Assembly: GCF_000169435.1 (NCBI RefSeq)
Contig: NZ_AAYB01000006.1
Span: 91,553 to 155,552 of the forward strand
DNA length: 64,000 nucleotides
DNA from: Roseobacter sp. CCS2
Lineage (GTDB): Bacteria; Pseudomonadota; Alphaproteobacteria; Rhodobacterales; Rhodobacteraceae
Direction of reading: 5' to 3'
In this document: positions 1 through 9,296 of the stretch, piece by piece
How positions within the stretch are numbered: the first letter of the stretch is position 1
Layout of the letters: each line of letters begins with the position of its first letter
The notes under the pieces: generated by a model
Databases searched by the model: none
What the model was told of the DNA's origin: nothing
What the model saw: the letters and a program-made list of their open reading frames with translations, nothing else
Position numbers and translations under genes: made by a program

Positions 1-64
1 CTGATGATATCGCCCAACGCGTTTGTTGCCTGTGCCTTGAAAGACGCTAACTCACCTCTAAGCG

Positions 65-70
65 TATAAT
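65..70 (+). promoter_or_regulatory. Possible -10 box for the mrp operon
   Basis: A perfect TATAAT lies 23 bases before the TTG start of mrpA. The nearest -35-like TTGAAA (37-42) is 22 bases upstream, longer than the usual 16-18, so the pair is weak. If it is used, the leader before mrpA would be only about 15-20 bases. Confidence 0.3.
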
Positions 71-92
71 TATTGCTGACCGGAATATCACT

Positions 93-2351
93 TTGGATAC
101 TTCAACGCCTACTCGCTGGATGACGCCCGCCGGCCTTATTCCTGTTATCATCGCTGGCAGTTTATTCATCTGGTTCGCCCAGATGATCCCGGTGATCGGC
201 GGCGGTGATACGCTGCGCTATGTGTGGGAATGGGTGCCAAGCCTTGGGGTCAATGTCAGTATCTATATTGACGGGCTTAGCCTGACCTTTGCACTGTTGA
301 TCACCGGGATCGGCGCGCTGGTGATGCTATATTCCGCGCGTTATCTGGCTGGTCACGTCCATCAGGCCCGTTTCTCACTTTATCTAACAAGCTTTATGCT
401 GGCCATGATCGGATTAGTTATATCCGATAACTTATTGGCACTGTTTGTTTTTTGGGAATTGACGACAATTACGTCCTACCTGCTGATCGGCTTTAGTCAT
501 GACACCGTCAAGGCGCGCCGCTCTGCCTTACAGGCTCTTATGATGACAGGCGTAGGCGGGCTGGCATTGCTGGCAGGCATCATCTTGATCGGCACCACCG
601 CCGGCACGTTCGAGATGTCAGAGATTAACGCGATGGACGGTGTCCTGAAAGACAGCGTGATGTATCTGCCCATCGTGCTGTTGGTGCTGGCTGGTGCATT
701 TACCAAATCGGCGCAGATGCCATTTCACTTTTGGCTGCCCAATGCCATGGCGGCACCTACCCCGGTCAGCGCCTATCTGCATTCCGCCACGATGGTAAAA
801 GCGGGCGTCTATCTGATGGCACGCACGCATCCGTCACTGGCTGGTACTGATTTCTGGCTTTGGACGCTGACGGTTTTTGGCGCGATTACGATGGTTTTTG
901 CGTCCGTCATGGCCCTGCGCCAAACCGATCTGAAACTGGCCTTAGCCTATACAACGCTCATGGCACTTGGCGCGCTGACGCTGCTGTTAGGCAACGAAAG
1001 CGGGTATACGATTACGGCCGCCGCGACCTTTCTTGTGGTGCATTCGCTTTATAAAGCAGCACTATTCCTTGTCGTTGGCATTCTGGATGCGCAGACAGGT
1101 ACACGTGATGCCAATAGTCTTTTTGGGCTTGCCCGTGCCTTGCCAATCACCGCGACGGCTGCGGCGATCGCGGCGTTTTCGATGGCAGGCTTCCCACCCT
1201 TCTTGGGCTTCATCGGGAAAGAGCTGAAATATGCTGGCGCCATTGCGGTCGCATCAGAGCCGATCTTTGTGGCTGGCGCTGTTCTAATATCAAGCGCGCT
1301 GATGGTTACCATCGCCGGTATTGTGTCTTTCCGTCCCTTCTGGAGCAAGTCAGGCACACCCATTCCCAACGTCAAAGAAGCACCTTGGCCGATGCTTGTC
1401 GGCCCTGTGGTCCTTGCCATCTTGGGTGCATTTTTTGGGATTTTCCCTGAAACGCTGGCCACGACTTTGGTCAACCCAACCGTCGCGGCGATCATCGGCA
1501 ATGCGGAGGATGCAAAAGAGTTGCAGCTTTGGGCGGGCGTGAATTTGCCGCTGTTCTTAAGTATCGCAACCTTTGTGCTGGGCTTCACGCTCTATTTCTA
1601 CAAACAGAAACTACGCGAGATCCTGATCGGCATGACCACGCGCGGTCCAAGCTTTGATAATGGCTGGGACAAACTGATGGCGGGTATCGCCTCTGGTTCA
1701 AAGGCGCTGACGCGGATGATCCAGACAGGTGTTCTGTATCATTACATGGTTGTGACGTTCGGCACCGCACTTGTCGTCCTTGCCGTTACACTATGGTTCC
1801 GCAGCACTGGTATCCCGGCCATGGGTGTGCCGCAGGTGGAATTGTGGGATTGGCTGGTGTTTGTGCTGGTGCTTTTGGGGGCGATCCTGACCCTTGTGAC
1901 CAATTCACGCATCACGGCCATCGCGGGTCTTGGTGTGGTTGGCATTGGCATGGCGATGATCTTTATCCTTTACAGCGCGCCTGACGTGGCGATTACCCAG
2001 CTGTTGGTCGAAACGCTTGTGGTTGTTCTTTTCGCGGCCGCGGCGCTGAAACTGCCGCATCTGACGCCAGAGCCGCTGCGCAAGCGCTGGTTGGACGCCC
2101 TGATCGCGATCGGTCTTGGTGTTGTCACAACCGTTATTTTGCTGAAAGTGACGACCGGCCCGATTGATCGTGAATTGACCACGTTCTTTGAAACTGCCAG
2201 CTGGCCCGAGGCATTTGGCCAGAACATCGTCAATGTGATCCTTGTCGATTTCCGCGCGCTGGACACCTTTGGCGAAATCGCGGTTGTCCTGATTGCCGCA
2301 ATCAGCATTTTTGCCCTGCTCAAAGCCAAGCCTGAGGAGGAAGAACAATGA
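93..2351 (+). CDS. mrpA: Mrp Na+/H+ antiporter subunit A
   Basis: Largest membrane subunit of the Mrp (Mnh/Pha) cation/proton antiporter, which exports Na+ in exchange for protons. 752 residues, almost all hydrophobic helices. The antiporter core (about residues 95-400) resembles NuoL: FWELTTITSYLLIGF near residue 120 carries the conserved Glu, followed by TKSAQMPFHFWLP near 205 and HSATMVKAGVYL near 230. The C-terminal MrpA extension (about 590-750) has YSAPDVAITQLLVET and VNVILVDFRALDTFGE. The frame opens after a stop at 48-50 and the first usual start is TTG at 93; an ATG at 120 is the alternative. The N-terminus looks short for the family. Its stop overlaps mrpB by four bases. Confidence 0.93.
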   Translation: MDTSTPTRWMTPAGLIPVIIAGSLFIWFAQMIPVIGGGDTLRYVWEWVPSLGVNVSIYIDGLSLTFALLITGIGALVMLYSARYLAGHVHQARFSLYLTSFMLAMIGLVISDNLLALFVFWELTTITSYLLIGFSHDTVKARRSALQALMMTGVGGLALLAGIILIGTTAGTFEMSEINAMDGVLKDSVMYLPIVLLVLAGAFTKSAQMPFHFWLPNAMAAPTPVSAYLHSATMVKAGVYLMARTHPSLAGTDFWLWTLTVFGAITMVFASVMALRQTDLKLALAYTTLMALGALTLLLGNESGYTITAAATFLVVHSLYKAALFLVVGILDAQTGTRDANSLFGLARALPITATAAAIAAFSMAGFPPFLGFIGKELKYAGAIAVASEPIFVAGAVLISSALMVTIAGIVSFRPFWSKSGTPIPNVKEAPWPMLVGPVVLAILGAFFGIFPETLATTLVNPTVAAIIGNAEDAKELQLWAGVNLPLFLSIATFVLGFTLYFYKQKLREILIGMTTRGPSFDNGWDKLMAGIASGSKALTRMIQTGVLYHYMVVTFGTALVVLAVTLWFRSTGIPAMGVPQVELWDWLVFVLVLLGAILTLVTNSRITAIAGLGVVGIGMAMIFILYSAPDVAITQLLVETLVVVLFAAAALKLPHLTPEPLRKRWLDALIAIGLGVVTTVILLKVTTGPIDRELTTFFETASWPEAFGQNIVNVILVDFRALDTFGEIAVVLIAAISIFALLKAKPEEEEQ

Positions 2352-2767
2352 ACTCTGTCATCCTGATCGCGGGCGCACGCCTGCAAGCGGTCCTTTTGTT
2401 GGTTTTCTCAGCTTACATGCTGCTGCGCGGGCATAATGCGCCCGGTGGCGGGTTTATCGGCGGGCTAATCGCCGCGACCGGGTTCGTTGTCTACGCGATT
2501 GCCTGCGGCACCGCTGACGCGCGCAAGGCGCTGCGGTTTGACCCCGGCAGCATTGCCGGTGCGGGGCTTGGCATTGCCTTGTTCGCGGGCCTTATGGCGG
2601 CGTTATGGGGTGACGCGCTGTTCACCGGGCAATGGCTGTTTATTGGCGAGACCGAGGATGACAAGGGTATCCCCCTGTCCACCGTTTTGATTTTTGACAT
2701 CGGTGTGTATCTGGTGGTTTTGGGCGCAATCCTGTCGATTGCCTTTTCGCTAGAGGAGGCTGTCTGA
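2348..2767 (+). CDS. mrpB: Mrp Na+/H+ antiporter subunit B (MnhB domain)
   Basis: Small membrane subunit of the Mrp antiporter, 139 residues. The MnhB signature RGHNAPGGGFIGGL lies at about residues 28-41 between the first two of about four helices. The ATG overlaps the mrpA stop (ATGA) and its own stop overlaps the mrpC start, so it is translationally coupled on both sides. In many proteobacteria subunits A and B are one fused protein; here they are separate genes. Confidence 0.92.
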   Translation: MNSVILIAGARLQAVLLLVFSAYMLLRGHNAPGGGFIGGLIAATGFVVYAIACGTADARKALRFDPGSIAGAGLGIALFAGLMAALWGDALFTGQWLFIGETEDDKGIPLSTVLIFDIGVYLVVLGAILSIAFSLEEAV

Positions 2768-3123
2768 TGGAACAATTACTTTCTGTTTTGATCGGCATTC
2801 TGGTGGCCTCTGCGGTTTATCTGATGCTGGCCCGCAATCTGCTGCGGTTCCTGTTTGGCCTGATCTTGCTGTCGAATGCCGCCAACCTGACGATCTTTGT
2901 CGGTGGACGCCTGACACCGGGCGCCCCGCCATTGGTGCCCGATGGCATGGACGCGCCTATCGGTGACGTGGCGAACGCCCTGCCCCAGGCGCTGGTGCTA
3001 ACTGCGATTGTTATCGGCTTTGGCCTTTTTGCCTTTGCCCTCATCCTTGCCTTCCGCGCTTACCAAAGCCTTGGCACCCTGAATACCGACGAGATGCGCG
3101 TCGCCGAACCTAAAGAAAACTAA
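2767..3123 (+). CDS. mrpC: Mrp Na+/H+ antiporter subunit C
   Basis: NuoK-like subunit of the Mrp complex, 118 residues with three transmembrane helices. Seen: the first helix after MEQLL, then SNAANLTIFVGG (about 37-48) and the DVANALPQALVLTAIVIGF block (about 74-92) that is typical of MrpC/NuoK. It shares one base with the end of mrpB and is followed after three bases by mrpD. Confidence 0.92.
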   Translation: MEQLLSVLIGILVASAVYLMLARNLLRFLFGLILLSNAANLTIFVGGRLTPGAPPLVPDGMDAPIGDVANALPQALVLTAIVIGFGLFAFALILAFRAYQSLGTLNTDEMRVAEPKEN

Positions 3124-3126
3124 GAC

Positions 3127-4620
3127 ATGAGCTGGTATCTTACCCTTCCTCTGGTCATTCCCTTTGTGGCGTCGATCATCGCGTATTTGCTGCGGTCCTC
3201 GCCGCTGGGCGCATGGGTGTCGATCATTGGATCGGGGCTTGGGCTGATTGCGTCCATCGCGCTGATGGCGGTGGTGCTGGACGCAGGTGTAATTGCAGGG
3301 CAAATGGGCAATTGGCCTGCACCTTTCGGCATTACCTTGGTGGCTGACCTGTTGTCGGCGGTCATGGTGCTGATCACGGCGATCACAGGCTTTGCGGTGG
3401 CGATTTACGCCTTGAGCGACATCACCGAACGGCAGGCAAAACTGGGCTATCATGCCCTGTTCCAAATCTTGTTGGCAGGGGTGACAGGCGCCTTCCTGAC
3501 CGGCGATCTGTTCAACCTTTATGTCTGGTTTGAGGTGATGTTGATCGCCTCTTTCGGCCTGTTGATCCTCAATGGCGGGAAAGAACAAATTGACGGCGGC
3601 GTGAAATATGTGGCGCTCAACCTGATCTCAACAATTCTGTTCCTGACCGGTATCGGCCTGCTTTACGGCATGACCGGCACGCTGAACTTTGCCGATCTGG
3701 CCTTGAAGGTCGAAGAGGTCGAAAACCAAGGCTTACTGACGGTTGTGGCCATGATGTTCATGGTGGCCTTCGGTGTAAAGGCCGCCGTCTTCCCGCTCTT
3801 CTTCTGGCTACCCGCCGCTTATCACACGCCCAGTTTTGCGGTTTCAGCCGTCTTTGCGGGTCTGCTGACAAAGGTTGGCGTCTACGCTTTGATCCGCATG
3901 TTCACGATGGTTTTTGACCATGATATCGGGTTCACGCATACGGTACTTCTCTGGGTCGCCTGTTTTACCATGGTAATCGGCGTCTTGGGTGCCGCGGCAC
4001 AATCTGATTTTCGCAAAATTCTGTCGTTCCACATCATCAGCCAGATCGGCTATATGATCCTTGGGCTGGCATTGATGACGCCACTCGCCTTGGTCGGCGC
4101 GGTCTTCTATCTGGTGCACCACATCATCGTGAAAGCGAACCTTTTCCTGATTGCGGGTATCGCAAAGCGACTGACAGGCGGCACGGAAGTTTACCAGATT
4201 GGCGGCCTTTACAAATCCGCCCCCTTCCTGGCCATCCTGTTCCTGATCCCCGCGTTTTCACTGGCAGGTTTCCCGCCACTGTCTGGGTTCTGGGCGAAAT
4301 ACATCATCGTCAAAGCAACGCTGGATGTTGAGATGTGGTTTGTGGCCTTCATCGCCCTTGCCGTGGGGCTGATGACGATTTATTCGATGACCAAAATCTG
4401 GGCCGAGGCGTTCTGGAAACCGCACCCCGATGGGATCGAACCAGATCTGAAAACGCTGCCCAACAAGCCCGCACAAATCATTCCTGTGGCGGGCCTTGCG
4501 ATCCTTACGATCATCATCGGTCTGAACCCCGAACCTTTTGTGATCTTCGCTGAACGCACGACCGCACAACTGCTGGACCCAACCGCCTATATCACCACCG
4601 TATTGGGGGAAACGCCATGA
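3127..4620 (+). CDS. mrpD: Mrp Na+/H+ antiporter subunit D
   Basis: NuoN/NuoM-like proton-conducting subunit, 497 residues with about 14 helices. The conserved Glu lies in YVWFEVMLIASFG (about 131-143). The transport-core block KAAVFPLFFWLPAAYHTP lies near 218-235, followed by GLLTKVGVYALIRMF. The C-terminal FPPLSGFWAKY motif is also present. Full length for the family. Its stop overlaps the mrpE start by four bases (ATGA). Confidence 0.93.
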   Translation: MSWYLTLPLVIPFVASIIAYLLRSSPLGAWVSIIGSGLGLIASIALMAVVLDAGVIAGQMGNWPAPFGITLVADLLSAVMVLITAITGFAVAIYALSDITERQAKLGYHALFQILLAGVTGAFLTGDLFNLYVWFEVMLIASFGLLILNGGKEQIDGGVKYVALNLISTILFLTGIGLLYGMTGTLNFADLALKVEEVENQGLLTVVAMMFMVAFGVKAAVFPLFFWLPAAYHTPSFAVSAVFAGLLTKVGVYALIRMFTMVFDHDIGFTHTVLLWVACFTMVIGVLGAAAQSDFRKILSFHIISQIGYMILGLALMTPLALVGAVFYLVHHIIVKANLFLIAGIAKRLTGGTEVYQIGGLYKSAPFLAILFLIPAFSLAGFPPLSGFWAKYIIVKATLDVEMWFVAFIALAVGLMTIYSMTKIWAEAFWKPHPDGIEPDLKTLPNKPAQIIPVAGLAILTIIIGLNPEPFVIFAERTTAQLLDPTAYITTVLGETP

Positions 4621-5096
4621 ACCTGTTTCTTCTTAACCTTCTGCTGGCTGTGGTCTGGGCCGGGTTCTGGGGCAGCTTTACACTGACACAAATTGCCTTT
4701 GGTTTTGTGATTGGGTTTCTAACGCTTTGGGTGGCACAACCACTTTTTGGCGGGCCTAGTGGATATTACCTGCGCGCTTACCGGATCGTGCGGCTGATCC
4801 TGTTCTTCATTTACGATCTTTGCGTGTCCAGTATCCGCGTCGCATATGACGTGCTGACGCCGACCGATCACAGCAACCCCGCGATTTTGGAAATGCCGCT
4901 GGATGTCAAATCAGATATTGAAATCCTGCTGGTCACCAATCTGATCTCGCTGACGCCCGGCACGCTAAGCCTTGATGTGACACCCGATCGCAAGACATTG
5001 ATCGTACACGCAATGTTTGCAGACGATCCGCAAGAGGTGATCGACAGCCTGAAATCCGGCATGGAACGTATGGTGAAAGAGGTATTCGAAGCATGA
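4617..5096 (+). CDS. mrpE: Mrp Na+/H+ antiporter subunit E
   Basis: 159-residue membrane subunit. Three N-terminal hydrophobic segments (LLLAVVWAGFW, IAFGFVIGFLTLWV, RLILFFIYDLCVSS) precede a cytoplasmic part with the MrpE hallmark TNLISLTPGTLSLDV (about 107-121). MrpE is needed for complex assembly or stability in studied homologues. ATGA overlaps couple it to mrpD and mrpF. Confidence 0.92.
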   Translation: MNLFLLNLLLAVVWAGFWGSFTLTQIAFGFVIGFLTLWVAQPLFGGPSGYYLRAYRIVRLILFFIYDLCVSSIRVAYDVLTPTDHSNPAILEMPLDVKSDIEILLVTNLISLTPGTLSLDVTPDRKTLIVHAMFADDPQEVIDSLKSGMERMVKEVFEA

Positions 5097-5392
5097 CACC
5101 CGCAGAAATCTTGGATTGGTCGATTTACGCGACCTTCGTGATGGTCATGCTATCACTCGCTATCGCTTTTATCCGCTTGGCGAAGGGCCCGACCCTTGCT
5201 GACCGCGTTGTCGCATTGGACATGATGACGATCCTGATCATCGCAGTATGTGGTGTGGTGGCCGTTGCCACCGGGGTCTTTGCCATGCTGGACGTGGCCC
5301 TTGTGCTGGCGCTGGTTGGTTTTCTGGCGACCGTGGCGCTGGCCCGCTATGCCGAACGTCGCGATGTGCGCCAGAACGGAGACGACGCATGA
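5093..5392 (+). CDS. mrpF: Mrp Na+/H+ antiporter subunit F
   Basis: 99-residue small subunit with three helices. The family block RLAKGPTLADRVVALD lies at about 27-42 and contains the conserved GPT.ADRV.ALD. The last helix ends LVGFLATVALARY. It overlaps mrpE upstream and mrpG downstream by ATGA. Confidence 0.91.
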   Translation: MTPAEILDWSIYATFVMVMLSLAIAFIRLAKGPTLADRVVALDMMTILIIAVCGVVAVATGVFAMLDVALVLALVGFLATVALARYAERRDVRQNGDDA

Positions 5393-5697
5393 CAGAGATC
5401 ATCATCTCGATCTTTTTGCTACTGGGTGGTTTCTTTGCATTGATCGCAGCCATCGGCATATTGCGCCTGCCAGACGTGTTGATGCGGATGCACGCATCCA
5501 CCAAAGCCGGCGTTCTTGGCAGTAGCCTGATCCTGATCGCGGGTGCGATTTTCCTGCAAGAAATGGAAATCACCGCCCGTGTTGTGGCGATCATCGTGTT
5601 CTTGATGCTGACATCACCGATTGGTGCACATATGATCGGGCGCGCATCGGTAAGTGATTTGAAAAAGACACACGATAAACCGGACAATAGCGCCTAA
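5389..5697 (+). CDS. mrpG: Mrp Na+/H+ antiporter subunit G
   Basis: Last gene of the mrp operon, 102 residues with three helices. The conserved MrpG block RLPDVLMRMHASTKAGVLG lies at about 25-43. The frame is open further upstream, but the ATG at 5389 overlaps the mrpF stop (ATGA), matches the family N-terminus and makes a protein of normal length. No strong terminator follows; the next gene starts 68 bases downstream on the same strand. Confidence 0.91.
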   Translation: MTEIIISIFLLLGGFFALIAAIGILRLPDVLMRMHASTKAGVLGSSLILIAGAIFLQEMEITARVVAIIVFLMLTSPIGAHMIGRASVSDLKKTHDKPDNSA

Positions 5698-5765
5698 AGC
5701 GCTTGCGAAAGCGGTGATCTGGCGGGCAACATAAGGCAACCAACTATTCCTGCGGAGCCGTCACC

Positions 5766-7185
5766 ATGTCCGATCCATTTGACCTGCTGATCACTGGCGG
5801 CCAGATTGTGACACCCACGGGCATCGTCACCGGCGATCTGGGCATCCGGGGTCAGGTGATTTCCGCAATTGGCCCGCAGCTTGGCGCAGCGACCCAGACC
5901 ATTGATGCCACCGGCAAATTCGTCATGCCCGGCGGCGTCGACCCCCACGCACATATTGAACAAATGTCCGGCATGGGTGTGATGAACGCCGATACATTTG
6001 AAAGCGCAACACGCTCTGCCGCGATGGGTGGCACTACAAGCGTCATTTCGTTTGCAGCACAGGCCAAAGGGGCCAAGCTGTCTGACACGGTGGCAGACTA
6101 TGCCGCGTTGGCAAAGCGCGGCGCGATGATTGACCATGCGTTTCATATGATTGTCAGCGATACCGACGTGCCCAACTTTGCGGATGATCTGGCAAACCTG
6201 ATCAAAGCAGGCCACCGTTCGATCAAAGTCTTCACCACTTACAACATCCAACTCTCCGATGCAGAAATCCTGCGCACCATGCAAATCGCACGCGCGCAGG
6301 GCGCGTTGGTGTGTGTACACGCCGAAACCGACGCCATCATCGCAGAGGCAAAAGAAGCCCTGATCACCGCTGGCAAAACCGCACCGCATTATCATGCCGC
6401 ATCCCATCCGCGCATGGCGGAAATCGAAGCGATTGAGCGCATGTGCCGCTTTGCCGAATACCTTGGGCAACCGGTGATGATCTTTCATGTCTCCACCACT
6501 GAAGGGGCCGCTGCCGTGCGTGCCGCCCGTGCGCGTGGCGCACCGATCTGGGCCGAAACCTGCCCCCATTATCTATTCATGACCGAAGACATCCTACATC
6601 AAGACGGGCTGGAGGGTGCTAAATGGATGTGCTCACCCCCGCAACGACAAGCAGCCGATCAAGAGGCCTTGTGGGATGCGCTGAACACAGGTGACCTGCA
6701 AGTCGTCTCTTCAGATCATGCGCCCTACCGCTATGATGAAACCGGCAAACTTTCGGCCGGGCCTGATGCCGCCTTTCAAGATATCGCCAACGGTTTACCG
6801 GGGCTGGAAACACGCCTGCCACTGATGTTCGATGCAATGGTCAGCCAAGGACGCGGCGGGCCAGAGGCATTCGCCAAACTCACAGCAACCGCGCCTGCCG
6901 AAATCTACGGGCTGCAAACAAAGGCCGCCTTGCTGTGGGCATGCATGCCGATATCACGCTTTGGGATCCCGAAAAATCGTCACCTATGGCGCGAATGATC
7001 TGCACGACAACGTCGGCTATAACCCGTGGGTTGGACGCAGGATTACCGGCTGGCCCACTGATGTCTGGCTGCGCGGCACGCAGATCGTTCAAAACTGTGC
7101 GTTCACCGCCAAACCCGGCAGCGGCGCCTGGATTGACCGCCCGACATTGGCCGCGCAACCCACTGAACCCCAACGCCAAGGATAG
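5766..7185 (+). pseudogene. Dihydropyrimidinase/hydantoinase-type amidohydrolase, frameshifted
   Basis: Cyclic amidohydrolase of the dihydropyrimidinase/D-hydantoinase group, which opens hydantoin or dihydropyrimidine rings. The first 393 or so residues are intact with all metal ligands: D59-P-H61-A-H63, carboxylated K154 (RSIKVFTTY), H185 (CVHAE), H241 (FHVST), D317 (SSDHAPY). Two apparent one-base losses then break the frame. Near 6933-6937 the reading moves to GMHADITLWDPEK, and at a run of five A (6972-6976) it moves again to IVTYGANDLHDN, which stays open to the TAG at 7183. Read straight, the frame stops at 6998 after 410 residues. The preserved C-terminus suggests recent inactivation or sequencing error. 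The gene leads a tight four-gene operon. Confidence 0.85.
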
Positions 7186-7187
7186 AC

Positions 7188-7577
7188 ATGCCCCGCCCCG
7201 ACACACCAAACACCCTTGCCATCACCTTTCTCTATTACCGCGACCTGCCCACGGCGATGCGGTTTTATGAAGACGTGCTTGGCCTGCCTCTGGCCATTGA
7301 TCAGGGCTGGTGCAAAATCTACGAAATCTGCCCCGGCGCGCATGTCGGCTTGGTTGATGAAACCCGCGGTATGAACAAATGGCAGCCGGTGAAAACGGTG
7401 CAGCTATGCATCCGCGTGCCGGATGTGGACGCGTGGTATTCCTACGCAAAGGAAGAAAACCTCGACGGTCTGTCAGAGCTTTTCATCAATGATGAAATCG
7501 GCATCCGCGCCTTTGTGTTCAACGATCCCGAAGGCTATCAGGTTGAAATCCAAACAGCGACGCGGGTCGGCGCATGA
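7188..7577 (+). CDS. VOC-family (glyoxalase/dioxygenase-fold) protein
   Basis: 129-residue protein of the vicinal-oxygen-chelate superfamily. It begins with the typical ITFLYYRDLPTAMRFYEDVLGL and ends with AFVFNDPEGYQVEIQ, whose Glu is the usual C-terminal metal ligand. It starts two bases after the end of the hydantoinase gene and overlaps the racemase start (ATGA). The substrate cannot be read from the sequence; the operon suggests a step on a nitrogen-containing ring or amino-acid derivative. Confidence 0.8.
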   Translation: MPRPDTPNTLAITFLYYRDLPTAMRFYEDVLGLPLAIDQGWCKIYEICPGAHVGLVDETRGMNKWQPVKTVQLCIRVPDVDAWYSYAKEENLDGLSELFINDEIGIRAFVFNDPEGYQVEIQTATRVGA

Positions 7578-8257
7578 GTGGCGACACACTGATTGTTATC
7601 AACCCCAACTCCTCGCAGACCGTGACAGATGGGATCAAACTGGCCATCGACCCTTTGCGCAAATTCGGCACGCCCATCCGCTGTCTGACCCTGAAAGAGG
7701 GGCCACCGGGCATCGAAACCCAGCAACAAGGCGACATGACGATTGGCCCCATGCTGCGCCTTGCCGCCAGCCAAAAGGACGCGGCAGGTTACGTCATCGC
7801 ATGCTTCGGCGATCCGGGGCTGCACGCACTGCGCGACCAAACGGCCTTGCCCGTCATCGGTATTCAGGAAGCCGCCGTGATGACCGCCCTCACACTTGGG
7901 CAGCGCTTTGGTGTGATTGCGATACGGCCCGCGTCGATCCCCCGCCATTTACGCGCCTTTGGCGCTATGGGCGTATTGGACAGGCTCGCCGGTGACCGCG
8001 CATTGGGCCTTTCGGTGGCCGACCTCGCTGACGCGGACAAAAGCCTTGGTGCGATGATTGCCACTGGCAAACGCCTGCGCGACGAAGACGGGGCCAATGT
8101 GCTGATTATGGGATGCGCTGGGATGGCGCACTATCGCCGTGCGCTGGAGATTGAAACCGGACTACCCATTGTCGAACCCTGCCAAGCGGCCGTCGCGATG
8201 GCGCTTGGCCAGATTGCCCTGAACCTCAGCCATAAAGGAACCAATGATGCTGGATGA
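7574..8257 (+). CDS. Asp/Glu/hydantoin racemase family protein
   Basis: 227 residues, cofactor-independent racemase fold. N-terminal LIVINPNSSQTVTDG is the family signature, and the two catalytic cysteines are present: C77 in ACFGDPGL and C181 in IMGCAGMA. Hydantoin racemases isomerise 5-substituted hydantoins; some relatives are aspartate racemases or maleate isomerases. A hydantoinase gene in the same operon favours the hydantoin (or allantoin-like) reading, as inference. It overlaps the preceding gene by four bases and the next by fourteen. Confidence 0.83.
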   Translation: MSGDTLIVINPNSSQTVTDGIKLAIDPLRKFGTPIRCLTLKEGPPGIETQQQGDMTIGPMLRLAASQKDAAGYVIACFGDPGLHALRDQTALPVIGIQEAAVMTALTLGQRFGVIAIRPASIPRHLRAFGAMGVLDRLAGDRALGLSVADLADADKSLGAMIATGKRLRDEDGANVLIMGCAGMAHYRRALEIETGLPIVEPCQAAVAMALGQIALNLSHKGTNDAG

Positions 8258-9164
8258 AACCGCCAAAGGGGTCTTTACCATTGCAGTCACACCCTTCCTG
8301 CCCGATGAGTCTTTGGATTGGGACAGCGTCGATCGCATGGTTGATTTCTACATCGAGAAAGGCGCAACCGGCCTGACGATCCTTGGCATGATGGGTGAAG
8401 CTGGCAAATTGACAGCCGACGAATCCATCGCTGTGGTCAAACGTGTCACAGCACGCAGCACAGTGCCGATTGTCGTGGGCGTTTCGGCCCCAGGATTTGC
8501 GGCGATGAAAACACTCAGCGATGCGGCGATGGACCTTGGTGCGGCAGGCGTCATGGTCGCGCCCCCCGGCAGCCTGAAAACAGACGATCAGATACTGACC
8601 TATTATCACAACACTGCCGAGGTGCTGGGCGATGCCCCTTTCGTGTTGCAGGACTTTCCACTGGTCACGAATGTGGTGATCCCGACCAAAGTAATCCTGC
8701 AAATCGTGGCAGACTGCCCGACCTGTGTGATGCTCAAACATGAAGACTGGCCCGGTCTGGAAAAGATCAGCACGTTGCGCGCCGCCTCTGACGCTGGGGC
8801 CCGGCGCATTTCGATCCTGTGCGGAAACGGTGGACTTTATCTGCTGGAAGAGATGCTGCGCGGTGCGGACGGGGCGATGACCGGCTTTGCCTACCCCGAA
8901 ATGATGGCGCAGGTCGTGCGCGCCTACAATGGCAAAGATCTGGATCACGCCCGCGACATCTTTGACGCCTATATGCCTATGGTGCGCTATGAGGCACAAC
9001 CGGGGCTGGGGCTGGCGATCCGCAAATACACGCTGGCGCAACGCGGTGTCATTGCGCACGACAGCTTGCGCAAACCCGGCGCATCACTGAGTGCGGTAAG
9101 CAGATCAGAGGTTGATGCATTAGCACAGCGACAAATGGCGCGACTGAAAACACTCGGTCTATGA
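8244..9164 (+). CDS. DapA-family aldolase/lyase
   Basis: 306-residue TIM-barrel protein of the dihydrodipicolinate synthase/N-acetylneuraminate lyase family, which uses a Schiff base on pyruvate-like substrates. The Schiff-base lysine is K165 ([10 protein letters not shown]) and the GxxGE loop is GMMGEAGKL (48-56). The two Thr of the DapA loop are Met, and the catalytic Tyr of LYNVP is Gln (LQDFP, 135-139), so this is very unlikely to be the lysine-pathway enzyme. Last gene of the catabolic operon. Two consecutive ATG codons are available as start. Confidence 0.8.
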   Translation: MMLDETAKGVFTIAVTPFLPDESLDWDSVDRMVDFYIEKGATGLTILGMMGEAGKLTADESIAVVKRVTARSTVPIVVGVSAPGFAAMKTLSDAAMDLGAAGVMVAPPGSLKTDDQILTYYHNTAEVLGDAPFVLQDFPLVTNVVIPTKVILQIVADCPTCVMLKHEDWPGLEKISTLRAASDAGARRISILCGNGGLYLLEEMLRGADGAMTGFAYPEMMAQVVRAYNGKDLDHARDIFDAYMPMVRYEAQPGLGLAIRKYTLAQRGVIAHDSLRKPGASLSAVSRSEVDALAQRQMARLKTLGL

Positions 9165-9166
9165 AA

Positions 9167-9243
<77 letters not shown>

Positions 9244-9296
9244 TTAGATGTGTCTATAGCTGTGCGCCCTGCCCCTCGCAACGGCAATGACGCATC

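Noticed and set aside
5698..5765. Terminator after mrpG (CGCTT-gcga-AAGCG)
   Set aside because: Only a five-base stem and no T run follows.
5694..6569. 291-codon open frame antisense to the hydantoinase gene
   Set aside because: Cys/His-rich shadow without family signature; the + strand carries a complete catalytic motif set.
8226..9059. 277-codon open frame antisense to the DapA-like gene
   Set aside because: Shadow frame in GC-rich coding sequence; no motifs, and the sense gene has clear family features.
8244..9164. Dihydrodipicolinate synthase (dapA) as a name for the DapA-fold gene
   Set aside because: Catalytic Tyr and the Thr-Thr loop are missing and the context is catabolic.
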